Shown here: positions 16,375 through 25,800 of the stretch, one piece after another | Position numbering within the stretch: the first letter of the stretch is position 1 | How the letters are laid out: each line of letters starts with the position of its first letter | Assembly: GCF_900232995.1 (NCBI RefSeq) | Contig: NZ_OCVX01000007.1 | Coordinates: forward strand, 715,733-779,732 | Direction: 5' to 3' | From: Mycobacterium simulans | GTDB lineage: Bacteria; Actinomycetota; Actinomycetes; Mycobacteriales; Mycobacteriaceae | DNA length: 64,000 nucleotides | Notes under the pieces: model-generated | What the model was told of the DNA's origin: nothing | Databases searched by the model: none | The model's input: only the letters and a program-made list of their open reading frames with translations | Translations under genes and position numbers: made by a program

Positions 16375-19209
16375 ATGAATCGAGACAGCGCCCGCCCGCG
16401 ACGACTGCGTGTCTCCGCACTGGCGGCAGTAGCCAACCCTTCATACGCGCGCATCGACACGTGGAACCTGCTCGACGACGCCTGCCGTCATCTCGCCGAG
16501 GTTGACCTGGCCGGGCTGGACACCGCCCACGACATGGCCAAAGTCAAGCGCCTGATGGACCGCATCGGGGCATACGAGCGGTACTGGCTCTATCCCGGCG
16601 CCGAAAATCTGGCGACTTTCCGCGCTCACCTGGAGAGCAAGTCCACGGTCCGGCTTACCGAGGAGGTGTCGCTGGCTGTACGTCTGCTCTCCGAATATGG
16701 CGACCGCACAGCGCTATTCGACACTTCGGCACCGTTGGCCGACCAGGAATTGGTGGCGCAGGCGAAGCAGCAGCAGTTCTACACCGTGCTGCTTGCCGAC
16801 GATGCCCCGTCCACCGCTCCGGACTGTCTGGCGGAAAGCTTACGGGCGCTGCGCAATCCGGCCGACGACGTCCAGTTTGAGATTCTGGTGGCCCCCAGTG
16901 TCGAGGATGCCATCACCGCCGTCGCGTTGAACGGCGAGATCCAGGCGGCGATCATCCGCCACGACCTGCCGTTGCGGTCCCGTGATCGGTTGCCGCTGAT
17001 GAACGCGTTGCTGGGCGCCAACGAGGACGTGGTCTCTATCGAGGGCGCCCACGACTGGGTCGAGTGCGGTGAGTGGATCAGGGAGCTGCGGCCACACATC
17101 GAGCTATATCTGCTCACCGACGAGTCGATCGCGGCGGGCGGTGACGACGAGCCCGACGTCTACGATCGGACGTTCTACCGGCTCAACGACGTCACCGATC
17201 TGCACAGCACGGTGCTCGCGGGCCTGAGAAATCGTTTCTCCACACCGTTTTTCGACGCGTTGCGCGCCTACGCGGCCGCGCCCGTCGGCCAATTCCACGC
17301 TCTTCCCGTCGCGCGTGGCGCCAGCATCTTCAACTCAAAATCGCTGCAGGACATGGGCGAGTTCTACGGTCGCAACATCTTCATGGCCGAAACCTCCACT
17401 ACCTCAGGTGGACTCGATTCGCTGCTCGACCCGCACGGCAACATCAAGAAGGCGATGGACAAGGCCGCGGTCACCTGGCGCGCCAATCACACGTACTTCG
17501 TCACCAACGGGACCTCCACCGCCAACAAGATCGTTGTCCAGTCGCTGACGCGACCGGGTGACATCGTGCTCATCGACCGCAACTGCCACAAGTCGCATCA
17601 CTACGGGCTGGTTCTTGCCGGGGCTTACCCGCTGTACCTCGACGCGTATCCGTTGCCGCAGTTCGCGATCTACGGCGCGGTGTCGCTGCGCACAATCAAG
17701 AAGGCGCTATTCGATCTCGAAGCGGCCGGGCAGCTGCACCGGGTGCGCATGCTGCTGCTCACCAACTGCACGTTCGACGGCGTCGTCTACAACCCCCAAC
17801 GGGTGATGGAAGAGGTGCTGGCGATCAAGCCGGACATCTGCTTCTTGTGGGACGAGGCGTGGTACGCGTTCGCGACCGCGGTGCCATGGGCCCGACAGCG
17901 TACCGCGATGGTGTCTGCCGAGCGGTTGGAATCGAAGCTGGCGTCGCCGGAATACACTGAGGAATACCGGAATTGGTGCGAGTCGATGCAGGGGATCCCA
18001 CGGTCGGAGTGGGTTGACCACCGGCTGCTGCCCGACCCGGCTCGTGCCCGGGTTCGCGTGTATGCGACGCATTCCACCCACAAGTCACTGTCGGCGCTGC
18101 GGCAGGCGTCGATGATCCATGTGCGCGACCAGGATTTCAACGCCCGCGCCCGGGATGCGTTCGGTGAGGCGTTCTTGACGCACACCTCAACATCGCCCAA
18201 CCAGCAACTGCTGGCGTCGCTGGACCTGGCCCGCCGACAGGTCGACATCGAGGGTTTCCAACTGGTCCGGCAGGTTTACGACATGGCGCTTGTCTTCCGC
18301 CATCGCGTCCGCAAAGACCGCCTGATCAGCAAGTGGTTCCGCATTCTCGACGAGTCCGACCTGGTGCCCGAGGAGTACCGCGCGTCCGCGGTGAGTTCCT
18401 ACCGCCAGGTCCGTCAGGGCGCACTGGCCGAGTGGAACGAGGCGTGGCGATCCGACCAGTTCGTCCTCGACCCGACGCGGGTCACCCTGTTCATCGGCGA
18501 TACCGGAATGAACGGGTACGACTTCCGCGAGAAAATCCTGATGGAGCGATTCGGGATCCAGATCAACAAGACGTCGATCAACAGCGTGTTGTTGATCTTC
18601 ACCATCGGTGTCACCTGGTCGAGCGTGCATTATCTGCTCGACGTGCTGCGCCGGGTGGCCACCGACTTCGACCGGACCAAGAATGCGGCCAGCGCGGCCG
18701 ACTGGGCCCTGCACGAGCGCCGTGTTGAGGAGATCACCCAGGATCTGCCGCACCTACCCGACTTCAGCGAATTCGACGTTGCCTTCCGTCCGCAAGACGC
18801 GTGCATGTTCGGCGACACGCGGTCGGCCTTCTACGCCGGCTACGAAGAGTCGGATCGCGAGTACGTGCTGATCGGGATGGCGGGGCGACGGCTTGCCGAG
18901 GGAAAGACGTTGGTGTCCACCACTTTTGTGGTGCCGTACCCGCCGGGTTTCCCGGTGCTAGTCCCGGGCCAGGTGGTCTCCAAGGAGATCATCTATTTCC
19001 TGGCCCAACTCGACGTCAAAGAGATCCACGGCTACAACCATGAACTCGGGTTGTCGGTATTCACCCAGGCGGCGCTCGCCCGGTTGGAGGCCCAGCGGAA
19101 TGCGGCGACGGCCGCGGTGGGTTCGGCGTTCCCGGTCTTCGAGGTGCCGCGGGATGCTTCCGCTTTAAATGGCGACCGCGTCGTGGGGACCGTGGCCGAA
19201 GACGTGTGA
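16375..19209 (+). CDS. Orn/Lys/Arg (basic amino acid) decarboxylase
   Basis: Large PLP-dependent fold-type I decarboxylase, 944 residues, corresponding to H37Rv Rv2531c (named adi there). An N-terminal receiver-like wing region (about 1-280) precedes the PLP domain. FVTNGTSTANKIV binds the phosphate, LLTNCTFDGVVYNP and WDEAWYAF carry the PLP-ring aspartate, and ATHSTHKSLSALRQ carries the Schiff-base lysine (about Lys570). The C-terminal domain follows (GYDFREKILMERFGIQINKTS). Expected reaction: decarboxylation of a basic amino acid, which usually helps acid tolerance; substrate preference cannot be read from sequence. A second, diverged copy of its last codons lies behind vapBC39. Confidence 0.9.
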   Translation: MNRDSARPRRLRVSALAAVANPSYARIDTWNLLDDACRHLAEVDLAGLDTAHDMAKVKRLMDRIGAYERYWLYPGAENLATFRAHLESKSTVRLTEEVSLAVRLLSEYGDRTALFDTSAPLADQELVAQAKQQQFYTVLLADDAPSTAPDCLAESLRALRNPADDVQFEILVAPSVEDAITAVALNGEIQAAIIRHDLPLRSRDRLPLMNALLGANEDVVSIEGAHDWVECGEWIRELRPHIELYLLTDESIAAGGDDEPDVYDRTFYRLNDVTDLHSTVLAGLRNRFSTPFFDALRAYAAAPVGQFHALPVARGASIFNSKSLQDMGEFYGRNIFMAETSTTSGGLDSLLDPHGNIKKAMDKAAVTWRANHTYFVTNGTSTANKIVVQSLTRPGDIVLIDRNCHKSHHYGLVLAGAYPLYLDAYPLPQFAIYGAVSLRTIKKALFDLEAAGQLHRVRMLLLTNCTFDGVVYNPQRVMEEVLAIKPDICFLWDEAWYAFATAVPWARQRTAMVSAERLESKLASPEYTEEYRNWCESMQGIPRSEWVDHRLLPDPARARVRVYATHSTHKSLSALRQASMIHVRDQDFNARARDAFGEAFLTHTSTSPNQQLLASLDLARRQVDIEGFQLVRQVYDMALVFRHRVRKDRLISKWFRILDESDLVPEEYRASAVSSYRQVRQGALAEWNEAWRSDQFVLDPTRVTLFIGDTGMNGYDFREKILMERFGIQINKTSINSVLLIFTIGVTWSSVHYLLDVLRRVATDFDRTKNAASAADWALHERRVEEITQDLPHLPDFSEFDVAFRPQDACMFGDTRSAFYAGYEESDREYVLIGMAGRRLAEGKTLVSTTFVVPYPPGFPVLVPGQVVSKEIIYFLAQLDVKEIHGYNHELGLSVFTQAALARLEAQRNAATAAVGSAFPVFEVPRDASALNGDRVVGTVAEDV

Positions 19210-19259
19210 CGGCTGGTGGTCCCCCGAGCGCAGCCCCCGCCCGCTCGTACGATGATGCT

Positions 19260-19484
19260 ATGCGCACCACTTTGCAAATTGATGACGATGTGCTAGAAGA
19301 TGCGCGCAGCATCGCTCGCGCGGAGGGTCGGTCCATAGGCGCGGTGATTTCTGAGCTGGCGCGCAGGTCGCTGCGGCCCGTTGGGATCGTCGTGGTTGAC
19401 GGGCTGCCGGTATTCGACGTTCCGCCGGAGGCGCCAATCATCACCGATGAAGATGTCGCCCGGGCTCTTGAGGAAGACGGGTGA
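19260..19484 (+). CDS. vapB39: Antitoxin VapB39-like
   Basis: A 74-residue ribbon-helix-helix antitoxin: MRTTLQIDDDVLEDARSIARAEGRSIGAVISELARRSL forms the strand-helix-helix DNA-binding unit. The C-terminal part (IITDEDVARALEEDG) should thread into the toxin. The ATG at 19260 gives the same length as H37Rv Rv2530A; the open frame extends upstream but is not family sequence. The gene overlaps vapC39 by 4 bases (GTGA), as expected for a coupled, autoregulated pair. It starts 50 bases after the decarboxylase stop. Confidence 0.9.
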   Translation: MRTTLQIDDDVLEDARSIARAEGRSIGAVISELARRSLRPVGIVVVDGLPVFDVPPEAPIITDEDVARALEEDG

Positions 19485-19900
19485 CCGCCCTGCTCGACGT
19501 GAACGTCCTGATTGCGTTGGGCTGGCGCAACCATGTTCACCACACGGCGGCGCGGAAATGGTTTACGCGGTCGTCGTCGAGAGGATGGGCTACGACGCCG
19601 ATCACTGAAATCGGATTCGTTCGCATTTCGAGCAACCGCAGGCTGATGAAGGTGTCGACAACACCGGCGACTGCCATCGCGCAACTAGCGGCTCTAAGAA
19701 GGCTTCCAGGCCATGCGTTTTGGCCCGACGACGTGCCGTTGGTTGTCGGCGAGGGCAGCGACCGCGCTGCTGTTTCGACTCACCGTCTTGTTACGGACCG
19801 TCATCTGATTGCATTGGCTGCCCGGTATGACGGGCGGTTGGTTACCTTCGACGCAACACTGGCCGATTCGGCGTCGGCCGGGGTCGTTGAGCTTCTGTAG
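19481..19900 (+). CDS. vapC39: Ribonuclease toxin VapC39-like (PIN domain)
   Basis: A 139-residue PIN-domain toxin, same length as H37Rv Rv2530c. Acidic catalytic residues are visible: Asp6 in LLDVNVLIAL, Glu in TEIGFVRIS, Asp in TDRHLIALAARYDG and Asp in LVTFDATLAD. The full quartet means it is probably active. Family members cut RNA, often tRNA or rRNA, and are neutralised by the cognate VapB. The start is a GTG overlapping the antitoxin stop. Confidence 0.92.
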   Translation: MTALLDVNVLIALGWRNHVHHTAARKWFTRSSSRGWATTPITEIGFVRISSNRRLMKVSTTPATAIAQLAALRRLPGHAFWPDDVPLVVGEGSDRAAVSTHRLVTDRHLIALAARYDGRLVTFDATLADSASAGVVELL

Positions 19901-19959
19901 CTCAACGGCGATGTGTGTCGTGTCACGCCCGCAGAAGACCTCGAAAACTGTTGTGGCGT

Positions 19960-20039
19960 ATTGGTCGTCAATAAGCCACGTGAGCGCGGCGGCGATTGGT
20001 TCTGCGTTTTCCGTCTTCGAGGTTTCCGAAAACGCCTAG
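19960..20039 (+). pseudogene. Scrap resembling the decarboxylase C-terminus
   Basis: The frame ending in TAG at 20037-20039 reads HVSAAAIGSAFSVFEVSENA. This strongly resembles the decarboxylase tail NAATAAVGSAFPVFEVPRDA encoded near 19098-19160. It has no start of its own. The rest of 19901-20035 shows no gene. It looks like the old 3' end of the decarboxylase gene, separated from it by the vapBC39 pair. Confidence 0.5.
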
Positions 20040-20650
20040 GACTGCCCGTTGAGGGCACGGTAGACGAACTCGGTCAACGCATCGATCGCCTCGTCGTCGT
20101 CGACGTGGTGTTCCCCGAACTGGCCATTCGACATCTGCCACTGTGATCCCAATCCGTCGAGCAACCCGACAAACATCGCCAGTACCACCTCGGGGCGCCC
20201 CGGCAGCGTACGGCCGGACGCACTGATGGGGTCGAGGTGATTGCGCAGCTGGTTGATGTCTTCGCTCATCAGGGCCTGCACTTGGGCGCCAAACTCTGGG
20301 TTCACCAGACCCGCCTGACGTAGCGCGGTCAGCTCGACGGCATGGCGTCGTTGAAAGCGCCAATACGAAGCGACATGCCAGCGGACCGCGGCGCGGTCGC
20401 TGAAGTCCGCGCGGTGCTGGGAATCGGGCGCAGCCACTTCCCGGTCGTGGTCGGCGAATATGTCTGCGAGCAGCGCCCGGAGCAGGTCTTCCTTGCTGGT
20501 GAAGTGGTTGTAAACCGATCCTGCGGCGCGCCCGGCTTCGTCGGTGATGTCGGTGATCTTCGTGTTCAGGTAGCCCTTTCGGGCGAACAACCGCCGAGCC
20601 GCGTCCTTAAGCGCAACCGCGGTGCCAACCGCCTTTTCCGCCCGTTTCAC
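20036..20650 (-). CDS. TetR-family transcriptional regulator
   Basis: A 204-residue regulator from a GTG at 20650-20648 preceded by AAGGAGG; the open frame runs 12 codons further but lacks a better site. The N-terminal helix-turn-helix spans LKDAARRLFARKGYLNTKITDITDEAGRAAGSVYNHFTSKEDLL. The C-terminal ligand domain is less conserved (HVASYWRFQRRHAVELTAL). It is divergent from the FAD monooxygenase with an 81-bp gap that contains a perfect palindrome, so it most likely represses that gene and itself. The ligand is unknown. Confidence 0.9.
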   Translation of the reverse strand: MKRAEKAVGTAVALKDAARRLFARKGYLNTKITDITDEAGRAAGSVYNHFTSKEDLLRALLADIFADHDREVAAPDSQHRADFSDRAAVRWHVASYWRFQRRHAVELTALRQAGLVNPEFGAQVQALMSEDINQLRNHLDPISASGRTLPGRPEVVLAMFVGLLDGLGSQWQMSNGQFGEHHVDDDEAIDALTEFVYRALNGQS

Positions 20651-20686
20651 CAGCACCTCCTTGACAGGAAAGCTAGCACTAACCAA

Positions 20687-20704
20687 ACTGAATCAATATT
20701 CAGT
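20687..20704. promoter_or_regulatory. Palindromic operator between tetR and the FAD monooxygenase
   Basis: ACTGAAT, CAAT, ATTCAGT: a perfect 7-bp inverted repeat with a 4-bp spacer, 18 bp in all. It lies between the divergent starts (20650 and 20732) in an AT-rich pocket. Length and placement fit a TetR-family operator covering both promoters. Confidence 0.75.
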
Positions 20705-20731
20705 GAATTGAAGTTCAACCAAGGAGAATGG

Positions 20732-22021
20732 ATGGACATCCAGGTGCTGATCGTCGGAGGTGGGCCCACCGGACTCACGCTGGCGATCGAATTGGCCCGC
20801 CGCGGTGTCCACGTGCGCATCCTCGATAAAGCCGAGCGGTTCGCTACCGGCTCCCGGGGTGACGGCCTGCAGCCACGCACGCTGGAGGTCTTCGAAGACC
20901 TCGGTGTCCTCGACGAGGTCTTCGCCAGCGGCATGGGTGCACCGCTGATGCGCATCTATGACGGCATAGCTGCGGTGGGGGAGCGCCGGCTGGCTACCGA
21001 GGAGCCACCAAGCACCGACACGCCTTTCCCGAACCCGTGGTTCGTGCCGCAATGGCGCACCGAGGAGATCCTGCGCTCTCGGCTCTTGAGGTACGGGGTG
21101 CAGGTGCAGCTGGGCGCCGAGGTCGTGGCGGTGGAGCAGGGCGACCCGCTGGACGGGGATGCGGTGACGGTGCACATGCGCAGCGGCGAAGTCGTGCGGG
21201 CACGGTACGTAGTTGGCGCCGACGGCGGCCCCAGCACCGTGCGCCGACAGCTCGCCATCCCATTCGTCGGCATCACCGATGACAAGCTGCGGTTGCTGCA
21301 GGCTGACCTACGGATCGAGGGTCTGGACCATGAGACCTGGGCCACCATTTGGCGAGTGAATGTCCGCATGGCGCAGAGATTTCGCGACGGACGGGTATTC
21401 CTGGCTGGCGACGCCGCCCACGTGCACCCGCCCACCGGCGGGCAGGGACTCAACACCGGTGTGCAGGACGCCTACAACCTGGGCTGGAAGCTCGCCGCGG
21501 TGCTCGCCGGGGCTCCCGACGAACTGCTGGATAGTTACGAAGCGGAGCGTATCCGCGTTGCCGAACGCATCCTTGCACTCAGCGCCGAGCTCCTGGCCAA
21601 GACCGTGCGTGGCAGCGCCGGCGCAATGGAGCGCGGCGCGGAAATTCGACAACTTGATTTGAGTTACCGTGGCGGGCCATTGACGCTCGATGACTGCTCC
21701 CGCGCCGTGCTGGCAGCCGGTGATCGCGCACCGGACGCGCCGATGCTCGCCAAGGGCCGCGCGGCTCGGCTGTTTACTCTTTTTGCCGGCGTGCATTGGA
21801 CGCTGCTGCGATTCGGGCGTGGTGCACCGTATCTGGACCACCCGTGCGTCCACTCGTACGAGATCGGCAACGACATCCTCGACACCGATCGGCATATTCG
21901 GCGGGCCTACGACATCGACGACTGCGCGGCTGTCCTCATCCGCCCAGACGGCTACATCGGTGCTATCACCACCAACCTTGCCGCGCTTACCGCCTACGGC
22001 AACTGGGTGCTGGCTGGATGA
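20732..22021 (+). CDS. FAD-dependent aromatic monooxygenase, internally shortened
   Basis: PheA/TfdB-type flavoprotein hydroxylase. The ATG at 20732 with AAGGAG five bases upstream gives 429 residues. The FAD sites are intact: VLIVGGGPTGLTLAIELARRG (GxGxxG, about 9-14), VGADGGPSTVRRQL (about 160) and VFLAGDAAHVHPPTGGQGLNTGVQDAYNLGWKLA (about 222-255). Between GADGG and GDAAH there are only about 63 residues where the family normally has about 130: LDHETW runs straight into ATIWRVNVRMAQRF. An in-frame deletion near 21340 has removed much of the substrate-binding sheet, so the enzyme may be inactive or altered. It is probably controlled by the adjacent TetR. Confidence 0.8.
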   Translation: MDIQVLIVGGGPTGLTLAIELARRGVHVRILDKAERFATGSRGDGLQPRTLEVFEDLGVLDEVFASGMGAPLMRIYDGIAAVGERRLATEEPPSTDTPFPNPWFVPQWRTEEILRSRLLRYGVQVQLGAEVVAVEQGDPLDGDAVTVHMRSGEVVRARYVVGADGGPSTVRRQLAIPFVGITDDKLRLLQADLRIEGLDHETWATIWRVNVRMAQRFRDGRVFLAGDAAHVHPPTGGQGLNTGVQDAYNLGWKLAAVLAGAPDELLDSYEAERIRVAERILALSAELLAKTVRGSAGAMERGAEIRQLDLSYRGGPLTLDDCSRAVLAAGDRAPDAPMLAKGRAARLFTLFAGVHWTLLRFGRGAPYLDHPCVHSYEIGNDILDTDRHIRRAYDIDDCAAVLIRPDGYIGAITTNLAALTAYGNWVLAG

Positions 22022-22153
22022 GGTCTTTCGGTTTCTACACCGCCTGGCTGGTGCGCGCGGGCCCCCGATGTCCCAGCCGGGTGGACATCGGTTAGCCGAC
22101 AACACCAGGGTCCAGGAAATTGTCAATCGAATGATGGGAAAGGGGGTGAGTAT

Positions 22154-22234
22154 ATGGAGCACGAGGTTTTGTTTCACGACGTGGAGACGGCCCAGTGTGT
22201 GATCTCCTTCATCGTCGGCGAACTCGCCGACTGA
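22154..22234 (+). CDS. Possible 26-residue peptide, unknown
   Basis: A short ORF reading MEHEVLFHDVETAQCVISFIVGELAD. It is preceded by the purine-rich GGGAAAGGGGGTGAG at about five bases spacing and followed by a hairpin. It has one cysteine, several acidic residues and a hydrophobic centre. I do not recognise it. It could be a peptide gene, the tail of a lost gene, or chance; the good ribosome site is the only positive sign. Confidence 0.25.
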   Translation: MEHEVLFHDVETAQCVISFIVGELAD

Positions 22235-22271
22235 GAATCTGAACCGTTACCGACAGAGGTTCGGTTCACCG

Positions 22272-22314
22272 GTGCCGGCGGGCTTTCATGAAATGGTGAA
22301 TCCCGCTGGCACCA
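22272..22314. terminator. Hairpin between convergent units
   Basis: A 12-bp stem (22272-22283 with 22303-22314, one G-T pair) with a 19-base loop that itself contains the palindrome TTTCATGAAA. It lies between the end of the monooxygenase unit and the stop of the convergent GNAT gene, so it probably terminates one or both. The remaining bases of 22022-22327, apart from the small ORF, show nothing else. Confidence 0.6.
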
Positions 22315-22327
22315 AACATCTTCGGCC

Positions 22328-22867
22328 TTACCTAGCGATCTTGGCGTAAAGCAGGCTGTCGCGCGGTTCGCGACCCATGTTCGGGTAGACGGCGTGGCAA
22401 GCCAGGCGGCCCTCTAAAACGAACCCGAGTTGCTCGAGCATCCTCGGCACCGCTGCGTTGTCGACATGGCATGTGGCCCAAACGCGGTATACCTCAGGGT
22501 CATCGGCCAGCGCCGTCAGTTGCAGGTTCAACGCTTCAGGCATATAACCCATGCCCCACCACTGGCGGCCGAGGCAGCCACCTATCTCGGCGGAGTGGGG
22601 CGCATGGCGCAGGTAGCTGGTCAGGCCGATAACGTAGCCGGTGCTTCGGAGCGCGATGACCCAGGTCCGGTCATCCTCGCTGATATTGAGCTTCTCGGCG
22701 ATCACACTTCGTGTGTGCAGCACATCCGGGTGCATCCCTGTCGGCAAATAGCGCATGACTTCGGCGTCGCTGCCGATCCGCTCGTACAACGCGTCCGCGT
22801 CATCGGGCACGGGTGGGCGTAGCAGTAGCCGCGGTCCGGTCATCCGTTCAGGCGGGTGCTTGGTCAT
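22328..22867 (-). CDS. GNAT acetyltransferase (RimJ/RimL-like)
   Basis: A 179-residue GNAT protein: LLLRPPVPDDADALYERIGSDAEVMRYLP is the typical N-terminal strand-helix of RimJ/RimL-like acetyltransferases. QWWGMGYMPEALNLQLTALA carries the acetyl-CoA loop region, and VDNAAVPRMLEQLGFVLEGRL is the C-terminal part of the fold. The substrate is unknown. It starts 18 bases after the cyclase-AAA gene's stop, on the same strand. A related gene that has lost its middle lies at 27167-27355, so this gene was once duplicated within 5 kb. Confidence 0.85.
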   Translation of the reverse strand: MTKHPPERMTGPRLLLRPPVPDDADALYERIGSDAEVMRYLPTGMHPDVLHTRSVIAEKLNISEDDRTWVIALRSTGYVIGLTSYLRHAPHSAEIGGCLGRQWWGMGYMPEALNLQLTALADDPEVYRVWATCHVDNAAVPRMLEQLGFVLEGRLACHAVYPNMGREPRDSLLYAKIAR

Positions 22868-22884
22868 GAGTCATGAGCCCGCAT

Positions 22885-25800
22885 TCACGGCATCGCCTCG
22901 GCCAAGGCTCGATGCCCCTCGAAGCTCGCCGATTTCGCCATCTCGCGGTAGCGATCGCGCAGACTTGTGTACGTCGCGTCATCGCCGTGCGCCCGCGCCA
23001 GTAGCGCGCGCAACCGCAACAGCAGGACGTCGCGCACGCCCAGACCCTGGTCGGTCGCGGCCGCCGCCAACCGCTCGATCATGGTGTGGGCTTCGGCCAC
23101 GTCGCTCTCGGTACCGCGCTCGAGCAGCGTGTGCACCAAAACACCCGTCGCTGGCACGCCCCAGGCCAGCAGTTGTCCGTCGCCGAACAGCTTGTCGACG
23201 GCGGCGCGCATCAGCGGTATGGCGCGATCCGGGTCTCCGCCGCGAGCTAGCTCACGCGCCAGGTAGACGTTCACCAGCGGCAACTCACCCAGATTGTGGC
23301 CTCGACGTACGAAGACTTCGGCCACCTCGGTCAAAACCGCTTGTCCGCGTTCACGTTCGGCGACCGTTGGTCGTTCCACCAGTGCGACACCCAATGTCAT
23401 CCGAGCGAAGGCCAACGCAAGGTCGTCGCTGGAACGTTCGGCAACTCGCAGGGCGTTCTCGATCTCGCGCACCGCGGCATCGTCGGCCGTCAAGACTCCA
23501 ATCGGTATCCCCATGAAATAGACGTAGCTGACAACCGTGGCGTAGGACATGTGGTCGGCGCGGCGGGCCATGGTCAGGCCCTGTTGTAGGTCGTCGCGCC
23601 AGTCCGGGAGACCCAGCCAATACCGGGCAATCCCGCGCGTCGTGAAGGCAAGTGCCAACGGCGACCCGAAAATCACTTTGCCTTTAGACGGATCGCCGTC
23701 GGCCAGTTCGATAACCCGCTGTGACCACCGCAGCGTGTCAGGCCACTCGTTGTTCAGGGCCTTGGCGTATATGCCCGCAAACGACAGTCCCACAGTCAAA
23801 TTCGGATCGTCGATCGACTCGATGAGGGCCATGGCTTCGGCCGCCAGCCGCGAGGCCTCGGGTGTGCGAGCCTGATACGCGTGATGCATCACCAACCCCG
23901 CCATCCCGATGGCCAGCGACGGCTTGTCTCCGGTGGCGGCGCACAACTCCCGCAATTCGTCGAGGCGGGCGCCCGCAATGTCCGCACGGGCGACAAACGC
24001 GAGCCCGCACAACATGGTGCGCGGGGCGATGCGCATGGCCGCCAGGTTGCGGTGTTCGGGGCTTTCGATGGGCAGGGCATCGGCGATCCGGATGGCGCGC
24101 TCCCAACTCAGTCGCGCCGCGGTGATGTCGCGCTTGGCCGCCCACGACGCGGCGCGCATGTGCCAGCCGTAGGCGACCTGCAGATCACCCGCGACCTCTA
24201 GATGTTCGGCGATCAGCGCCGCGTTTTGGTCGGCCAATTGCGGTGCGCGCGATTCGATCGCGGCGGCCAGCCGCCGATGCATCTGGACCCGGTCGGACTT
24301 GAGTTGTGATTCGTAGGCCACGGCGTGAATCAGGTTGTGCCGGAATGCGTACTCGGCGCCGGGGGCGAACCGCACCTGATCAATGAGCTTCGCGGAGATC
24401 GGCTCCTCGACGGATGCATCCGCGCGCAGGCTGGTCAGCAGATCGGAGCTGAAGCGGGGCCCGATGACCGCCGCCGCGCTGAGCGTGTGTTTGGCCACCG
24501 GGCGCAGCCGGTCGATGCGGGCGGCGATGGTTGCCTGCACCGTGGCCGGCACGCGGATCTCCCCGACGTCGGTGGCGCAGGCGTAGCTACCGCGCTGGCC
24601 CACCAGCACGCCCCGTTCGGCGAGTTCACGGATCATCTCCTCGGCGAAGAACGGGTTACCGGCAGCACGCCCGGCGACGATCTCGCCGATCTGGCTCACC
24701 GAGGGATCGGCGCCCAACAGCTCGGCGACCAGCGTTGAGGTCTCCGAATCATTCAGCGCCCCCAACGCGATCGTCTGTGCGTCGGCGACACGTCCCAGTG
24801 CTCCGTGATACTCGGGTCGATAGGTCACCAGCACCATCGAGTGGGTCTGTGGAATAACCGCAAACAAGTCCATCAGCAGGGATTCGCTGACCTCGTCGAT
24901 CCAGTGCGCGTCCTCGACGACAAAGACCGCGGGTTCGGCGCGGGCCAGCTGGGCCGCGCTGATCAGTGCGGTCAACCGCCGCCGCCGTGCATCGGGGTCG
25001 ATCTTGGGCAGCTTCATGCCGGGATCGGCGATACCGAGCAACTCATCCAGCAGCAGCAGGTCTTGCGGATCGGCGTCGGGAACTTGCGCTCGCACCCGGG
25101 CCCGCGCCGCCTGGTCATCGAGACCGCGCAAGTGGCCGAACGCGCGCAACAAGCGCGCCACCACGCGGAACGAGACGTCGGCGGCGTGCGATTCGCAGAA
25201 GGTGGTGAACACCTCGACGCCGCGGCTTTTCGCCAGCTGCATGACCTCGCGGACCAGTCGGGTCTTTCCGACGCCGGCTGGGCCCGCCACCGAAACCACC
25301 GACCCACGCCCACCGATCGAGCGGTCCAGCATCGCGGCCAACGCCGACACTTCCCATTCGCGGCCCACCAGCCTTGAGTCCGAGCTGCGCTCGAGCTGCC
25401 CGGGCACACTGAGCAGCTGCCGCGCCGGGACCGCCTCCTCGGCGCCCTTGATGCGCACCATTTGAGGCTCTCCCAGCACCGCGGCGCCCTCAACCAGCCG
25501 CGCCGTGGACTCGCTCAGCATGACTGTGCCGGGCTGCGCGACCGACTCCATCCGCTGAGCCATGCCGACCTGCACACCGATCGCGGTGTAACGCAAACCG
25601 GCAGAGCCGATCTTGCCGGCGACAACCTGTCCGGAATTGAGACCCACCCGAAGCCGCAGATCAACACCGTCGCGGCGATCGATCTCGACGGCCAGGGCCT
25701 TGGCCTCATCCTGGACGCCGAGCGCAGTCAAACACGCCCGCAGCGCGTGGTCCTCCAAAGCGGTCGGCGCACCGAACACGGCCATGATGCCGTCGCCGGT

